Part shown: positions 11,001-23,000 of the stretch, piece after piece
Layout of the letters: every line of letters begins with the position of its first letter
How positions within the stretch are numbered: the stretch's first letter is position 1
Origin: Himantopus leucocephalus
Taxonomy: Eukaryota > Chordata > Aves > Charadriiformes > Recurvirostridae
DNA: 64,000 bases
Assembly: GCA_003993805.1 (NCBI GenBank)
Contig: RSEF01000001.1
Coordinates: forward strand, 62,783,147-62,847,146
Direction of reading: 5' to 3'
The notes under the pieces: model-generated
What the model was told of the DNA's origin: nothing
Database searches by the model: none
Seen by the model: the letters and a program-made list of their open reading frames with translations, nothing else
Translations under genes and position numbers: made by a program

Positions 11001-14000
11001 CCCACAGGAGAGTTTGGCACCCCCTGATGGAAAACAGTGTTGGGTTGCTTTTTTTAGGGTTACCCCTGTCTCAGCAGCCAGGACCTGATTCTCCTTTGTC
11101 TCCCTTCAGATGAGGAAGGCCCTGAGGGACTAACTCAGTTCCTGATGATGGAGGTGAAGAAGGTGAGGGCTCAGAGGAAGGAGCACCTGCTGAAGGAACA
11201 CCAGCTCCAGGTGAAAAACCAAGCCCTGGAGCAAGAGCAGGCTCGGCTGGAGCAGCAGCTGCAGGAGCTCCTGAAGGTGCAGGAGCGTTGCAAGCGTCTG
11301 AGAGAGGAGTGGGACACCAACAGCGTGGAGCTGCTGAGGCTGAAGGACGAGAACTACATGATGGCCATGCGCTATGCGCAGCTCTGTGAGGAGAAGAACA
11401 TGGCTGTGCTGCGGAGCCGGGACCTGCAGCTGGTGGTATGGCCCCAGGGAACGTGGGGGCTGGTGGTGGGAGGTGGTAGGGGTCCGAGAGGGATGCATGT
11501 GGATGTCTGTGTGTGGTGGCCCATGAGCATGAAGGACCTGATGGCAGGTGGGACAGGTGTTGGGGTATGTGCCCCTGCTTTTGATGGGGGAGCGTGCCCT
11601 GAGCAGGGCAGAGCGTCCAAGTCATGGGCATGGCACGGGAGACTCGCCACTGCCCTGGGGCAGCTGGAGATACATCACCAGCTCCTGCTGCAGCTGGAGA
11701 TACATGACCTAGAGGAGCCAGAACCAACTCCTTAGGGGAGCTCCTAGGGCGATGCCTTCCCCGGCATCTCTTGGCTCTCAGCTTGGCCGTTGGTACCATG
11801 CGATGCCCTGTCTGCTCCTGCGTGCGCTCGCCACCCTGCGCTGCCTGCTCTGCTGATGGGCGCCCGCGCTGTGTGCGGGCAGCACAGGCACGCAGCAGGC
11901 AGCTGATTCTGTCAAGCTGCCTGTTTGTCCTTACTCCTTCCCCGGGAAAGGGCTTGCGTTTTCCTCTGTCTAGTGAGGACGGTGGCTGTGCAGCCACCCA
12001 CACGCGAGGCGCTGGGTGCGTGCGTGCTGCCTGGAGCTGCCCAGCCCGCCTTGCCGCTCATAAGGAGCGTTTTGGCCCAGGCTCTGCCCCCTCCTGCCGC
12101 TCTCCACCGCCTCCTCCTCCTCCTCTGACATTTGGGAGACTCATGCTGCATACCTGAAGGAATTCGTGACACTGCATTCCGGCTGCCAAGCTCTCACCTC
12201 CAGCAAACACGCGCCCATTTCCTGCCTGGGCAAGGACAGCCCTACCTTCAACTTATGAATAACCTGGTTTCCTTGGTGCTCTGCTGCCTCCTGGCATTCC
12301 CCTCACCAGTCTGGGCCTGGACCGTTCACGCAGCCCCACGGGTACCTTTCATTCCTTATCCTGCTCTGCCAGCCCCGGGATCCTCCCCTACCTTTTATCC
12401 AGTATTCCCGCCAATGCAACTCCCCTGGCCCTCCTCTGAGCAGGGAGGTGAATTGCTTGCGGGTGACTGTGGGGTGGAGAAATCCCCCTGGAAGCAGGGT
12501 GGGCCACCAGGTCCCAGCCTGCCTTCCCCTCCTGGCTCCAAGGTCCAGAAGTGACCGGTCCCCGAAAGTTACTCTAGGTCTTCTGGGCAGATTTGCGGAA
12601 GTAGTCCAGTTCCCAGCTCCCTCCTTGGCAATTTTGGCAGTGCTGCTTAGTGCTCAGTGGCTTTGGTAGGTTTCCCCTGCCCCGTTTGCTCTCAAAGCCT
12701 GACCTGGGTGTGTTACTCTGGTTCTCTGATCAACCTCGTCAGTCCTTACAGGTCTGTGAGGACCTCCCTTACTCCTAAAAGCAACTGACCTCCCTTGTCT
12801 CCACTGACATGTTGGTGGAAGAGTGTGAGAGCAGGCCAGGGTGCGATGATACATCTGTGGTACCCTGCAGCCTCCAGCGGCTTGAGCCTCAAATGCTTCC
12901 CAGGCCAGAGGCGACCTCCCTGCACTGGATAGCCTCCGGTGGATTTTTCTGCTGCAAATTTGTTTCTCAGCTGTTCTAGGAGCTGGGAAGCCTTTGAGAG
13001 ACTCACAGCTGCTGGCCCTGGCAGCGCAGCAGAGGTCCTTGCTCCACCCAGGGTCAAGGCCAGCTCCACTAAGGGTGCCCTAAGGTAGCAAGGAAATTGT
13101 TGCGCCAAGAGAGGATCCTGAGACTGAATGCACTTACACAAGTGCATCTTCCTCCTTTGCCCTGCAGGGAAAAGGTTTTGTGTGCAGCTGTGCTAACCTT
13201 GGCCCAACGGTAGGATAGTCCTTCACATGGTTGCCCATCTCTCACCTTCCTCACCTCCAGGCTCTTTTTCTGCTTCACTTTCCCACTAAGGCAGAGATGC
13301 AGGGCCACGTGTGTCAGACTGTTTCTTCACAGAATCACAGAATGGTCAGGGTTGGAAGGGACCTCTGGACATCACCTAGTCCAACCCCCCTGCCAGAGCA
13401 GGGTCACCTACAGCAGGTTGCACAGGACGGCGTCCAGGCGGGTTTTGAATGTCTCCAGTGTGGGAGACTCCACAACCTCTCTGGGCAGCCTGTTCTTCTC
13501 TGGGTTGCAGGTGGACCAGCTGAAATGCAAAGTGACCAGCCTAGAGGAGGAGTGCAGCCTGCTGCGGAAACAGGCGTCTGCGCCGCCCCAACGAGAGGCG
13601 GAGGAGCGGGGCCACCCTGACACCATGTCCGAGCTGTGGGCTGAGAACCAGCGGCTCACGGCATCGCTGCAGGAGCTGCAGGGCATGTTGCAGGTACCTG
13701 GTGGGGCAGGGCAGGCTCCAGGTCACCTCGTTTCCTGGGGTACCCCCAGTGCTGGTGACATGGACACAGGAAAGATGGGGGAAATCACTGTCCTAGGCTG
13801 GCCTGTCCCTTCCTCTGAGCATATCGCTTGGCTGTGTTGGCTGCCATTGCTTCTGGGTCTGGGTAGTGATGGGTCCTTGTTTCCAGCTCTGTGAGTCTCG
13901 GATGTAGTCACAAGTGTGACTTTGTGCCTTGGAGCGCACAGTAGATTAATGGAGGAGTGATGTTGTGCTAGTCTGCCTGTCACTGCCCTGGTCTGGTGCT

Positions 14001-17000
14001 CCCTCAGTGCTTTGTGGTGCAGTGATGGTACCCTCTCACCTCCTAGACACCAGGTGAGAGCCCAGTGAGAGGCTCTGAGCAGATCCTGCTGGACATCCTG
14101 GAGCATGACTGGAAGGAAGCCCAAGACGACCGACAGGATCTCTGCCAGAAACTCAACTCCCTGCAGAACGAGCTGCAGTGGGCTGAAGAGCTGAGGGATA
14201 AGGTAGAGCATCCATCACCGCCCCCATCCCTGCACACCAGGCAGGGCCTGGAAAAGAGGAGGGGGGGCGGGCTGGGAAGCCACAGCAGTCACTTCCAAGA
14301 GGGCCAATGCTCGCTGCTTGCTGTTGCCAGTACCTCCAGGAGGTGGAAGATCTGCAGCTGAAATATCGGACGCTGCAGAAAGACTGTGATCTCTACAAGC
14401 ATCGGATGAACACAGTGCTGCTGCAGCTGGAGGAGATTGAAAAAGAGCGGGACCAGGTAAATTGCTCTCCCCCTTGGCTCTCCACCTCCCAGCAGGACCA
14501 GGGCTTTTGTCTCTGTTCTGGATACCCCCTCCTTCCCCAGTGGATCTTCTCATCCACGCCAAGGTAGGAGGTGGGGATTAGTAGTGCAGTTCTCTGCCTT
14601 TTCTCACTCTCAGCCTGGCTCCTTGCAGGCAATCCAGAGCCGTGATGGGGTGCAGCTGCAATACTCTCAGAGCCTGATCGAGAAGGACCAGTACCGCAAA
14701 CGCGTGCGGGCCCTGGAGGAGGAGCGGGACGAGCTCCTAAGCAAGCTGAGCCAGGCCGAAGGGCTGAACAGCACACTGGAGGCACAGCTGCAACGGTGCC
14801 AAGGCAGCCGCAGCATGGGCAAGGTGGGGGTGGCTAGAAAGAAGGGGGAACAGAGAAGGCAGAGGGGTCAGGACTGATTCCTGGGGGATGCAATGGGATG
14901 ATGGAGTCCCTTCTCTCCCAGATGTGCAGCTCTTCCTACTCCCTCTGCTCCAACCTCAGCAGCACCTGGAGCCTCGTAGACAACCCTAACAGCTTTACGA
15001 CTGGACTTGTGGATGCGCTGGGGGTTTCTGCTATCCCGTTCCCAGGGGATTCGGCCATTCAGAGCATGGTGAGAACTTGACCATGAGAGGCTGACCCTCA
15101 GCTGAGGGCAGTGGGGACCCACACTGCTCAGGAAGGGCACAGAGGCATTGGAGCGGGTCCATTGTGGGGCTGTGACTTGGTGGAAGACTGGGCATGGGGT
15201 GGTGTGTAAGATGCGAGCAGATCTCAGGCACAAAGCTTTGTTCTCAGTCTTGGACAAACTGTCCAATGCTGCACCAAAGTGTGCAGCACTCAGCTGGGTG
15301 TGAAAGAGGGGGAAGCGAAGCTCTTTTCATCCCTATGACACCTTAGAAATCAACAGCCTCATGTAAGATCACAGAATCGTACAATCATAGAATGGTTTAG
15401 GTTGGAAGGGACCTTGAAGATCATCTAGTTCCAACCCCCCTGCCATGGGCAGGGACACCTCCCACTAGACCAGGTTGCTCAAAGCCCCATCCAGCCTGGC
15501 CTTGAACACCTCCAGGGATGGAGCTTCCACAGCTTTTCTGGCAACCTGTTCCAGTGCCTCACCACCCTCAGAGTGAAAAATTTCTTCCTAATATCTAATC
15601 TAAATCTACCTTCTTCCAGTTTGAAGCCGTTTCCCCTCATCCTATCAAAAAGCTGTTTAATCTACACATGCTGGGGGGGAAATCCCGGCTCTTTCTGAAT
15701 CTTGTAGCAGCATTGTATTGTTTTTAAGGGACTCAGGTTCTTTCCTTTGTCTCTTTGAACTTTAATTCTGGAGCACCCTAAAATGGGCAGTCCCACAGGT
15801 TATTCACACCTCTGAGTGTGTGGTGGCTTAAAGTGAGATATAAGGACAAGGCTGGATATTGCCTTCATCTGCTACTACTCCCACAGCTTGTACATTGCAA
15901 AAAGATGAGGACACAGTGTCATGCATCTTCATCCGTGCTCTCCCCTTGGGAAAACAAGGTGCCCCTGGGTGTTTGGAGGGATGTGGGTGGTTCCCGAAGA
16001 GCTGTGTGATACCCGAGGAGCTGTTTGCAACCTGGCCTGAAGTGAGGAGAGAAGTGGTGCTGGGTGTTGGTGTTAGCAGGTATCTCTCTTTCACTCTGCC
16101 CAAGGAGGTGACTCCTGACAGTGAGAAGGATATCAACCGCCTTTCCACCTTCCCTTTCCCTCCCTGCATCGGCTCCATCCTCCGTCGGCAGCGGGAAGAG
16201 AGGTGCATGCCCTACAAAAGGTGATTGCCGGGGACTGCTTGAGTCTGTGTGTCCTCTGTGGGGTTTGTGGGGGCCAGGGAGACCAGGCTGGAAGGGGAGG
16301 AGGGAACCTGGAGTGGGGACTGAGAGTGGGAAGGCTGGCTGGGAGCTGTGTGCTGGCTGGGGGGTGCTTCTCGGGGGTGGGGGAAGGCTGTGGGGATGGG
16401 GTTGAGAATGGAATGCAAACAGGCTTTGGAAAAGCTGCTTCCACCTCACAGTTCCCTTTTGTGTCTCCTTTGTAGCTTGTCCTGTGGCTCCTTCAGCAGC
16501 ATTGAAGACGCAACAGGTACCAGGGTGGGGGCTTTCTCTGAAGGGCTTAGCTAAAAAGTGGTGGCTGTGGGGAGAGGGGTTGGACAACTGACCCTCCTGC
16601 ATGCCTTTGGTTTGTGCAGCTCACTGCGAAGGCCCTGCACCCTTAGGAGGGTGCTGTGGAGCCACACGTCCCTTGGTGCCTTGCCAGGCACGGCAGCTGC
16701 AAAAGCTGGCTTTTCCTCTGCAGAGCAGGTAGCTATTCGCATCAGGTCTGCTTAATTCATGGAGATCTGTGTTGATGGAGAACTTGATGTGGAGTTGCGG
16801 GAGTAGGTAACAGACGAGAGAAATGCCTTTGCCCTGGGGTGTTACTGGATATTCCCTTCATCTGCTACTACCTGGGTGATGGGTTGTAAATCTCCTGGAG
16901 TGGAGCTCCTGGTGCTGGCAGATCCTGTGGAGGGTGCTGGTGGCTGATCTCTGGGCACATCCAGGTGGTCCTGGTGGCTGCTGCCTTCTGACCGAAATGC

Positions 17001-20000
17001 TGATGAAGGGAGCGAAGATTTGCCTGTTCTCAGGAGACAAGGGAAACCCTTTCCAGGAGGGTGACTGTTCAAAGCCTCCCTGCAGCCTCAGTTTCCCAGT
17101 CAGATGCTAGAAAACTCCCAGGAGAGGGTGACAGACCCTTGCCACCCCAAGATCGTGAGCTCCCTGCAGTGCTCGGAGAGGTGATGTGCCCCCTCTCTCC
17201 TTCTTGCTCTCTTTCCTAGGCAGTGGTTTTGCTAGTGCCTCGCTTGGGGCCTTCTCCTCTTCTTCCAGCAGCACCTACAACAGGGTGAAGTCGGAGATCT
17301 GTTTGTCCACGCTTCCCAGCCGTGAGGAGGTCACTAGGAGGTGACTGCTGCTTTCTGAGCTGGGCACTGTGAGCCAGCTGCTTGGGGGGACATTTCATGG
17401 TGCTGGGGGACCGCGTTTGGGAGACCCTTCCTTTCTGCTTCCCCCCTTGTGGGCTTTTTCACTAGTGGGAGAGGAGAGAAATGAAGATCCTATAGTCCTT
17501 GCTTCCTATCAGGGCTCCTTTTTTTTTTGTGCTGTCCCATATGTTATGGTGGGGGTGGGGATGTTGCCCTGGGCTGGACACACATCTGTCTAGGTAAGGA
17601 CAGGACCATGGGAGCCCAGCTTAGCTTTGGTGTTGGGGCTGGTGGGGTGGAACGGATCATGGGGGTTCATAAGTTCTGTGTGTGTGCCCTGATGATGGCT
17701 GTGAATCAGGAGCTTTGTACCGCAGTGCTCAGTACAATAAACATCCCGTAGCTGGACACAAAGCATGGGGGACCAGTTCTTAGAAAGGGCAGCAAACTTC
17801 AGTTACTGGACTTAGCGTTTCTCTTTGCCAGGTCACTGGTGGTACAGCTCACTAGCATGGGTCACCCTAGCAACCCTTCGTCCCAGGAGAAGAGGCTCGG
17901 AGCAGACATCTCCATCCTTGGAGGGAACAGGACAGGGATTTACGTCCAGTGGGTCAAGCCAGGCTCACGGGTCGAGGATGCAGGACTCCGGGAAGGGTGC
18001 CGGCTCATTGAGGTGAGTCCGGGAATGGGCTTGCTTTGTGGGTTTGCAAGGCACCTGGGACGACACAAGGAGTGTGGAGTGATCCCCAGTGCAAGCTGAC
18101 CTCTGCCCAGCTTGAAGTCCACCTCCATTTCTCTTGTTTCCCAGGACTGCTCCCTGCCTGGAGCTTTATGCAGCACAAACGCCCCTCCAAGCGTCATGGC
18201 ACTTGGGTGTACCTGTGCATGTAAAAATCCCGAGACCTTCTGAAATATTTTCTTCAGCTGTGGGAGGGGAAAAACAAAAAGGAGTCATGCAGATTAAGAC
18301 GGCAATGTAGCTATGTGTCCCTGGAGTTGTCTGTCACCTTGCAGTATTTCAGAGCAGTTTGCATCCTGCACATGCCTGTTGAGAAGCGATCAATTCTGGA
18401 GCGAGATTTCTCAGGCCTTCATGACCCTCTCGAGTTATAGAGAATAATTGCTCTGAAGAAAGCTCCTGGAGGAAGGGAAGGGCATTTGTTTTGGCAAGAA
18501 TGACACCACTTGAAATACAGCTATGCTACTTGACTTAATATCCCACCTGTAACTGAAAATAAACCAGCTCTCCCACCCCAACTCCCACACGCGTTCATGC
18601 ACACACGTTTGCTTTCACAGCAGCATCCAGACTGGGTGGTGGCTGGCGGCAGGTATTTCAGAGGCAGAGGAGGGAACCAGAGGCAGACTGAGGATGCCTT
18701 GTCCTCAGGTAGAGCTTTCCCTGGGCCTGCCTCGCTCTGTAACATCTCTTGTGTAACCTTGATGGGTGAGGGAGCTGGGGGGGAGCCTGCTCTTCCAGCC
18801 CCTAGGTCTAACGGCATCGGGTCCTTGCTAGCTGAGAGTGCCGTCGCTGAAGGAAGAGGTGCTTTCCCTGGAGAACTGCACGCGGGAGGTCGCCTACCTG
18901 AGCCTGCTGCACTGGGATGAGCCCTCTAGTCTCATTTTTCAGCTGGACCTGGAAGGTAAGGCCCTGGCAGCTGGGTCTCCTTTGAACCTGAGCTCTCTGC
19001 TTCACTTTCCAGGCTCTCCACCCAGCCCTGGAGGTAAATCTCAGTTATTCTCTCTCCTCTCCTATTTGGTCCTAGGCCACCATGTCTGACACAGGGGTTG
19101 GCTGTAGCTCCGGTAGCTTTCCCTGTCTGGTGTGACATGTGCCTCCTCTGAGTTACAGGATGGAGGTACAGACCTTCTGTCTGTTTGCCTCCTCTGCACC
19201 CCCCACCCCAATCCGTAGCATCACAGCTGTGCTGGGGACCTGCCTGTCTTGTTGGTGACGGTTGTCTCCTGTGTCCCCACTGGTGACCTATGTCTCCTGC
19301 TCCAGGATACCAGCCTCTGCAGGAAGCGCTGGAAGAAGGGAAGAAGCTTTCTGGAGACTCGTTCTACGTACGCACCAACCTGTCGCTCCTGGAGCCGTCA
19401 GACCCTTACGCGCTGTGCGTCAAGTGTCGGGAGATCCTCCACGTGACGGACACCATGCACAAAGGGCGGCTGGAGTGGTACTGCTCCCGCGTCGATCCCT
19501 TGACCATGCGGGACCTGGACAAGGGGACGGTGCCCAACTACAGCAGGTAACCAGGGTGAGGAGGAAGGCAGGAGGGGTACCTGGGGTACCTGCCCCATTT
19601 CTCTGTGGTGAGCATCCTCTAGGGGTCCTGAGTGGTGTGGACTGGCCTCTTGATAGTGTGGGCTGCCCAAGCCTTGAATGGGGGAGCAGTGTTGGTAGTG
19701 TTTGGGTGCCCTTGGGAGACTGGGAGTTTGAGTGAGGGCTTTGATATGCCTATGCTTCAGCAGGTCTCTGTGGGGTTTGGCAAAGAGGGTCACAGCAGGC
19801 TATGGTCCCTGGGGGCTCTACAGTTGCTTGAGGACAACCTCTTTGTCTTTTCAGGGCTCACCAGCTTTTGAAGATCCAGGAGAAGGGCCAGATGCCTGGG
19901 CAGCAGAGGGGCCACAGAAATAACGTAAGTCAAAGGCGGCGGCAATGAGAGCCGTGCGTGGTACCTATGGCCACCCTACCACCTCAGCACGCGATCTGCC

Positions 20001-23000
20001 CTACAGTTGGTAAACCAGCTCGTCTAGAGGTCGCAGCTGGGTTAGCAAGCAGAGCAGGGGCTTATAGCTTAGACAGCGTTACTGTGGCTGCTTTCCTACC
20101 CCCTCCCCACTTCTCGGACTGAACCCGGTGGGCGGCAGACCTGGTCCCATGCTTTTTTGTATGTGCGCTCCATGCTCTTTGCCAGCGGGTGTTCTGCAAC
20201 CAGCTGTGTCAGTGTGTGAAATGGTCTGTGCTCTCAGTCTTATTGCCCTCGCTTTCTCCTCAGCTAAAGAAACGGGCCTTGGACCAACTGCGCCTGGTGA
20301 AATCCAAACCGCAGAGGAGCCCAGAACAGCCGCCTCAGCAGCTGTGGCTGGACCCCTGCTCAGGTTAGCTGTTACCCCTGCACGTGCCCCGTCGCCTTTG
20401 GAGACCCAGTCGTCGCCTGTAGGCACTGAAGGGATGTTGGTATCTGGGATGCTTCAGTCTCTTTGCTCAGGATCCCTCTTATAACCCCGCTAATGGGATT
20501 TTGGGAAGCCCATGCTCCTTTTCCTAGGCTTTATGGGGCTCTTCATTGCTTCTGTGATTCTTTTTGAATGATCTAACTTTTTGTGGAGAATAAACTGGTG
20601 TGTAATTCAAAGGAGTCTTAGGAAAAGGGGAAGGGGGGACTACAGCCAGGGTATCTGCCTGTGGGTGAGTGTTGTAACCAGGTTAGGATCTCTCCTGGAA
20701 CACAGGATGGTTGGTAGGTGCCTCCATGAGTCAGGATGAGGGGATGGTACAGGAGGAACAGGATGGTCTGTGGGCTAGTGGCAGCCTCACCTCCCATGTT
20801 CTCACCTTTGACTTTCTTTTCTTCATTTCTGTCTTCCAGACCCGGACACGAGCCTGAAGCCTTACAGCCTGGTGCGCCCTGTGGTGGTCAAAACACCCCG
20901 TCCCGTGGTGCTGTCACCTAACTGCATTGCACCACGGCTCATCAGGAATCTGCTGGATTTGCCCACCTCTCGCCTGGACTTCCATGTGTGCCCAGCAGGT
21001 AGGCAGAAATAAGTGGTTGATACGTCCAAGGCTCTTTTAGGAGCCTTTGGCTGAGTGAAGTAGAGTACACAAGTCTCCTACTTCCCAGGGCTGCTCTCCC
21101 CTTTTACCTCCTGCCACTTCTTAGCTATACGGTGGAAAGCTGAGGTGTTGCTCAGGGATGTCACTTCTCTGGAGGCCTTGATCAGTCCAATTCAGGGAGG
21201 AGGTGCTCTTAGTCCTGGAAATATGTGACATGGTCTCATGGGACTCTTGGAGAGGACATGAGGTGCCTTTTCAGTGGCTAAGTGTGGGGACCTCTCAGTC
21301 TTCCCAGACAATACCTGTGGGCAGGTCATATTTTTGGGTTGAGTGTCTGTAAGACATTCCCTCTTGTTTTTAACTGTGTCCTATCCCTTTGGCCCACTGG
21401 GAAGCCAGGCCTTTCTTCTGATCTCCTGGGGCACGGAGATCCTCTCTCTTCCCTTGAGTGGGTGGCAGTGGCATTGCTTTGCTGCTCTGGGTGGCTCTTC
21501 CCAGGGATGAAGCCTCTGGCTGAGGTGGCATCTGCAGGTTGACTTCATACCAGCTCTTCCTCCCCAAGGACAAGAGGATCCAGCCCTAGTGTTGTGGTCC
21601 TCTCCCTTATGGCAGCAGCATGAGGCTGACACACCACTGTAGAGGCTGCTGGGGAAAGGGCTTTTTTCCCACAGGGAATTTTCACAGAGGACGACTCTTT
21701 CTTCCTCCCTTCTCCATCTCTCCTCTCCCTGTGTTGAGAGTTCTGCCTTTGCCAACTGCAGGACTGAAAAATGAGTTGGTATATTTTTTGGGGGGAGCTG
21801 GTGATGGAGGTAGTGAAAAGTCTCTGGTTTGCTGAAGAAGGATGGCTCCGCAAATTTGCGCCGCTGGGCTTCATATCTGAGTGACTTGGCCATATATCCT
21901 GTCCTACTGAGCCCTCTGCAGGGTCCCCCTTACATTGCATGGGGACATGCTTTGAAACCATTACTGCAGCTAGAGACTTTACACCGAGGACACAACCTCG
22001 CCTCTCTCCTGTCAGTTTTGCCTGTTGCGAGGGAAGGAAGCTGATTTGGGAGCCTCGAGCTGTTTCTCTTCCCTTTGCTGCCTGTATTTTCCCTTGGAGA
22101 AGTCCCAAGCCAGTGCCGTTAGTATAAGCCAGCTGGTCATCCACAGGAGCCTGCTGCCCCCAAAGGAAGCAGATGGCTTTGCAGGATCCAGCTCTACCTG
22201 GGAAATACCTGTGCCACCAGGCTGAGGTAGCAGTGGATGCCCAGTCAGCCGAGGGCTTGGGAGAGCTGGAAGGTGCTCTGGACACTATTCCAAAGAAGCC
22301 TTCTCCTAAATTCATTACTTTATTTCTATTTTAGGGGTGAGCAGCTCCTAAAAGTCTTGTTAGGTTCCCTGCTCGTGTTTCAGTGGCAGTGTGGGCAGCT
22401 GCCTATGGCAGCACGGTCAGCAGGTAGAGCCTGGAGCCTGCTTCAGCCACACCGGGTTGCAAAGGCTGTGGCTCCCAAGTGAGGTCTCTGTGTGTGCGTT
22501 GTGGTGGGAGTTACTGGGGGCACCTCCCAGTCACTGCTTCGACCACGCTGTACCTTGCTGTCCTGCCAGCTCTGCCCCCAGTTCTCTGCCTCAGCATCAC
22601 TTCTCCGCTGCTCTCCTGCCTGGCGTTGCCTCGTCTGCTGGGTGCTGTCCTTCTACGTCCGAGCAGGGGGGAGGTGGCTCAGGCTGCCACTGACAAAAGG
22701 AGGTTCAGCTTGCTCCCCGTCTTCTTCCCACGCCAAGAGAGTTCCCCTTGCTTCCCCATCCCTGCTGCTCACTGGAGCCATCTGCGAGCCCATGCAGGTC
22801 ACAAACCCTGCAGAAAACCTACCTGGCAAAATAAAGTGATCATTTTTCTGCCATTCTCTGTTATGGAGGGGGTGAGACGGTCTGGCAGCGGGGAAGGGGG
22901 GATAATGGCTGTGAGCTGGCTTAGGCTGTTGCGGTACTGCAACACAAGAGCTGCTCTTGCCCTGCAAGTTGTCTTCAGCTGTGATATCTTTCTTGTTCTG

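Noticed and set aside
11071..12003. 310-codon minus-strand frame
   Set aside because: It is the antisense shadow of CARD10 exon 4 plus GC-rich intron; no domain resemblance.
16060..16104. Alternative acceptor gttagcag at 16077-16079 for CARD10 exon 10
   Set aside because: Its phase does not join exon 9; the acceptor at 16103-16104 does and preserves the conserved '[10 protein letters not shown]' frame.
18241..18560. Possible alternative exon inside CARD10 intron 13
   Set aside because: No conserved frame or paired splice sites; the flanking PDZ exons join directly in phase.
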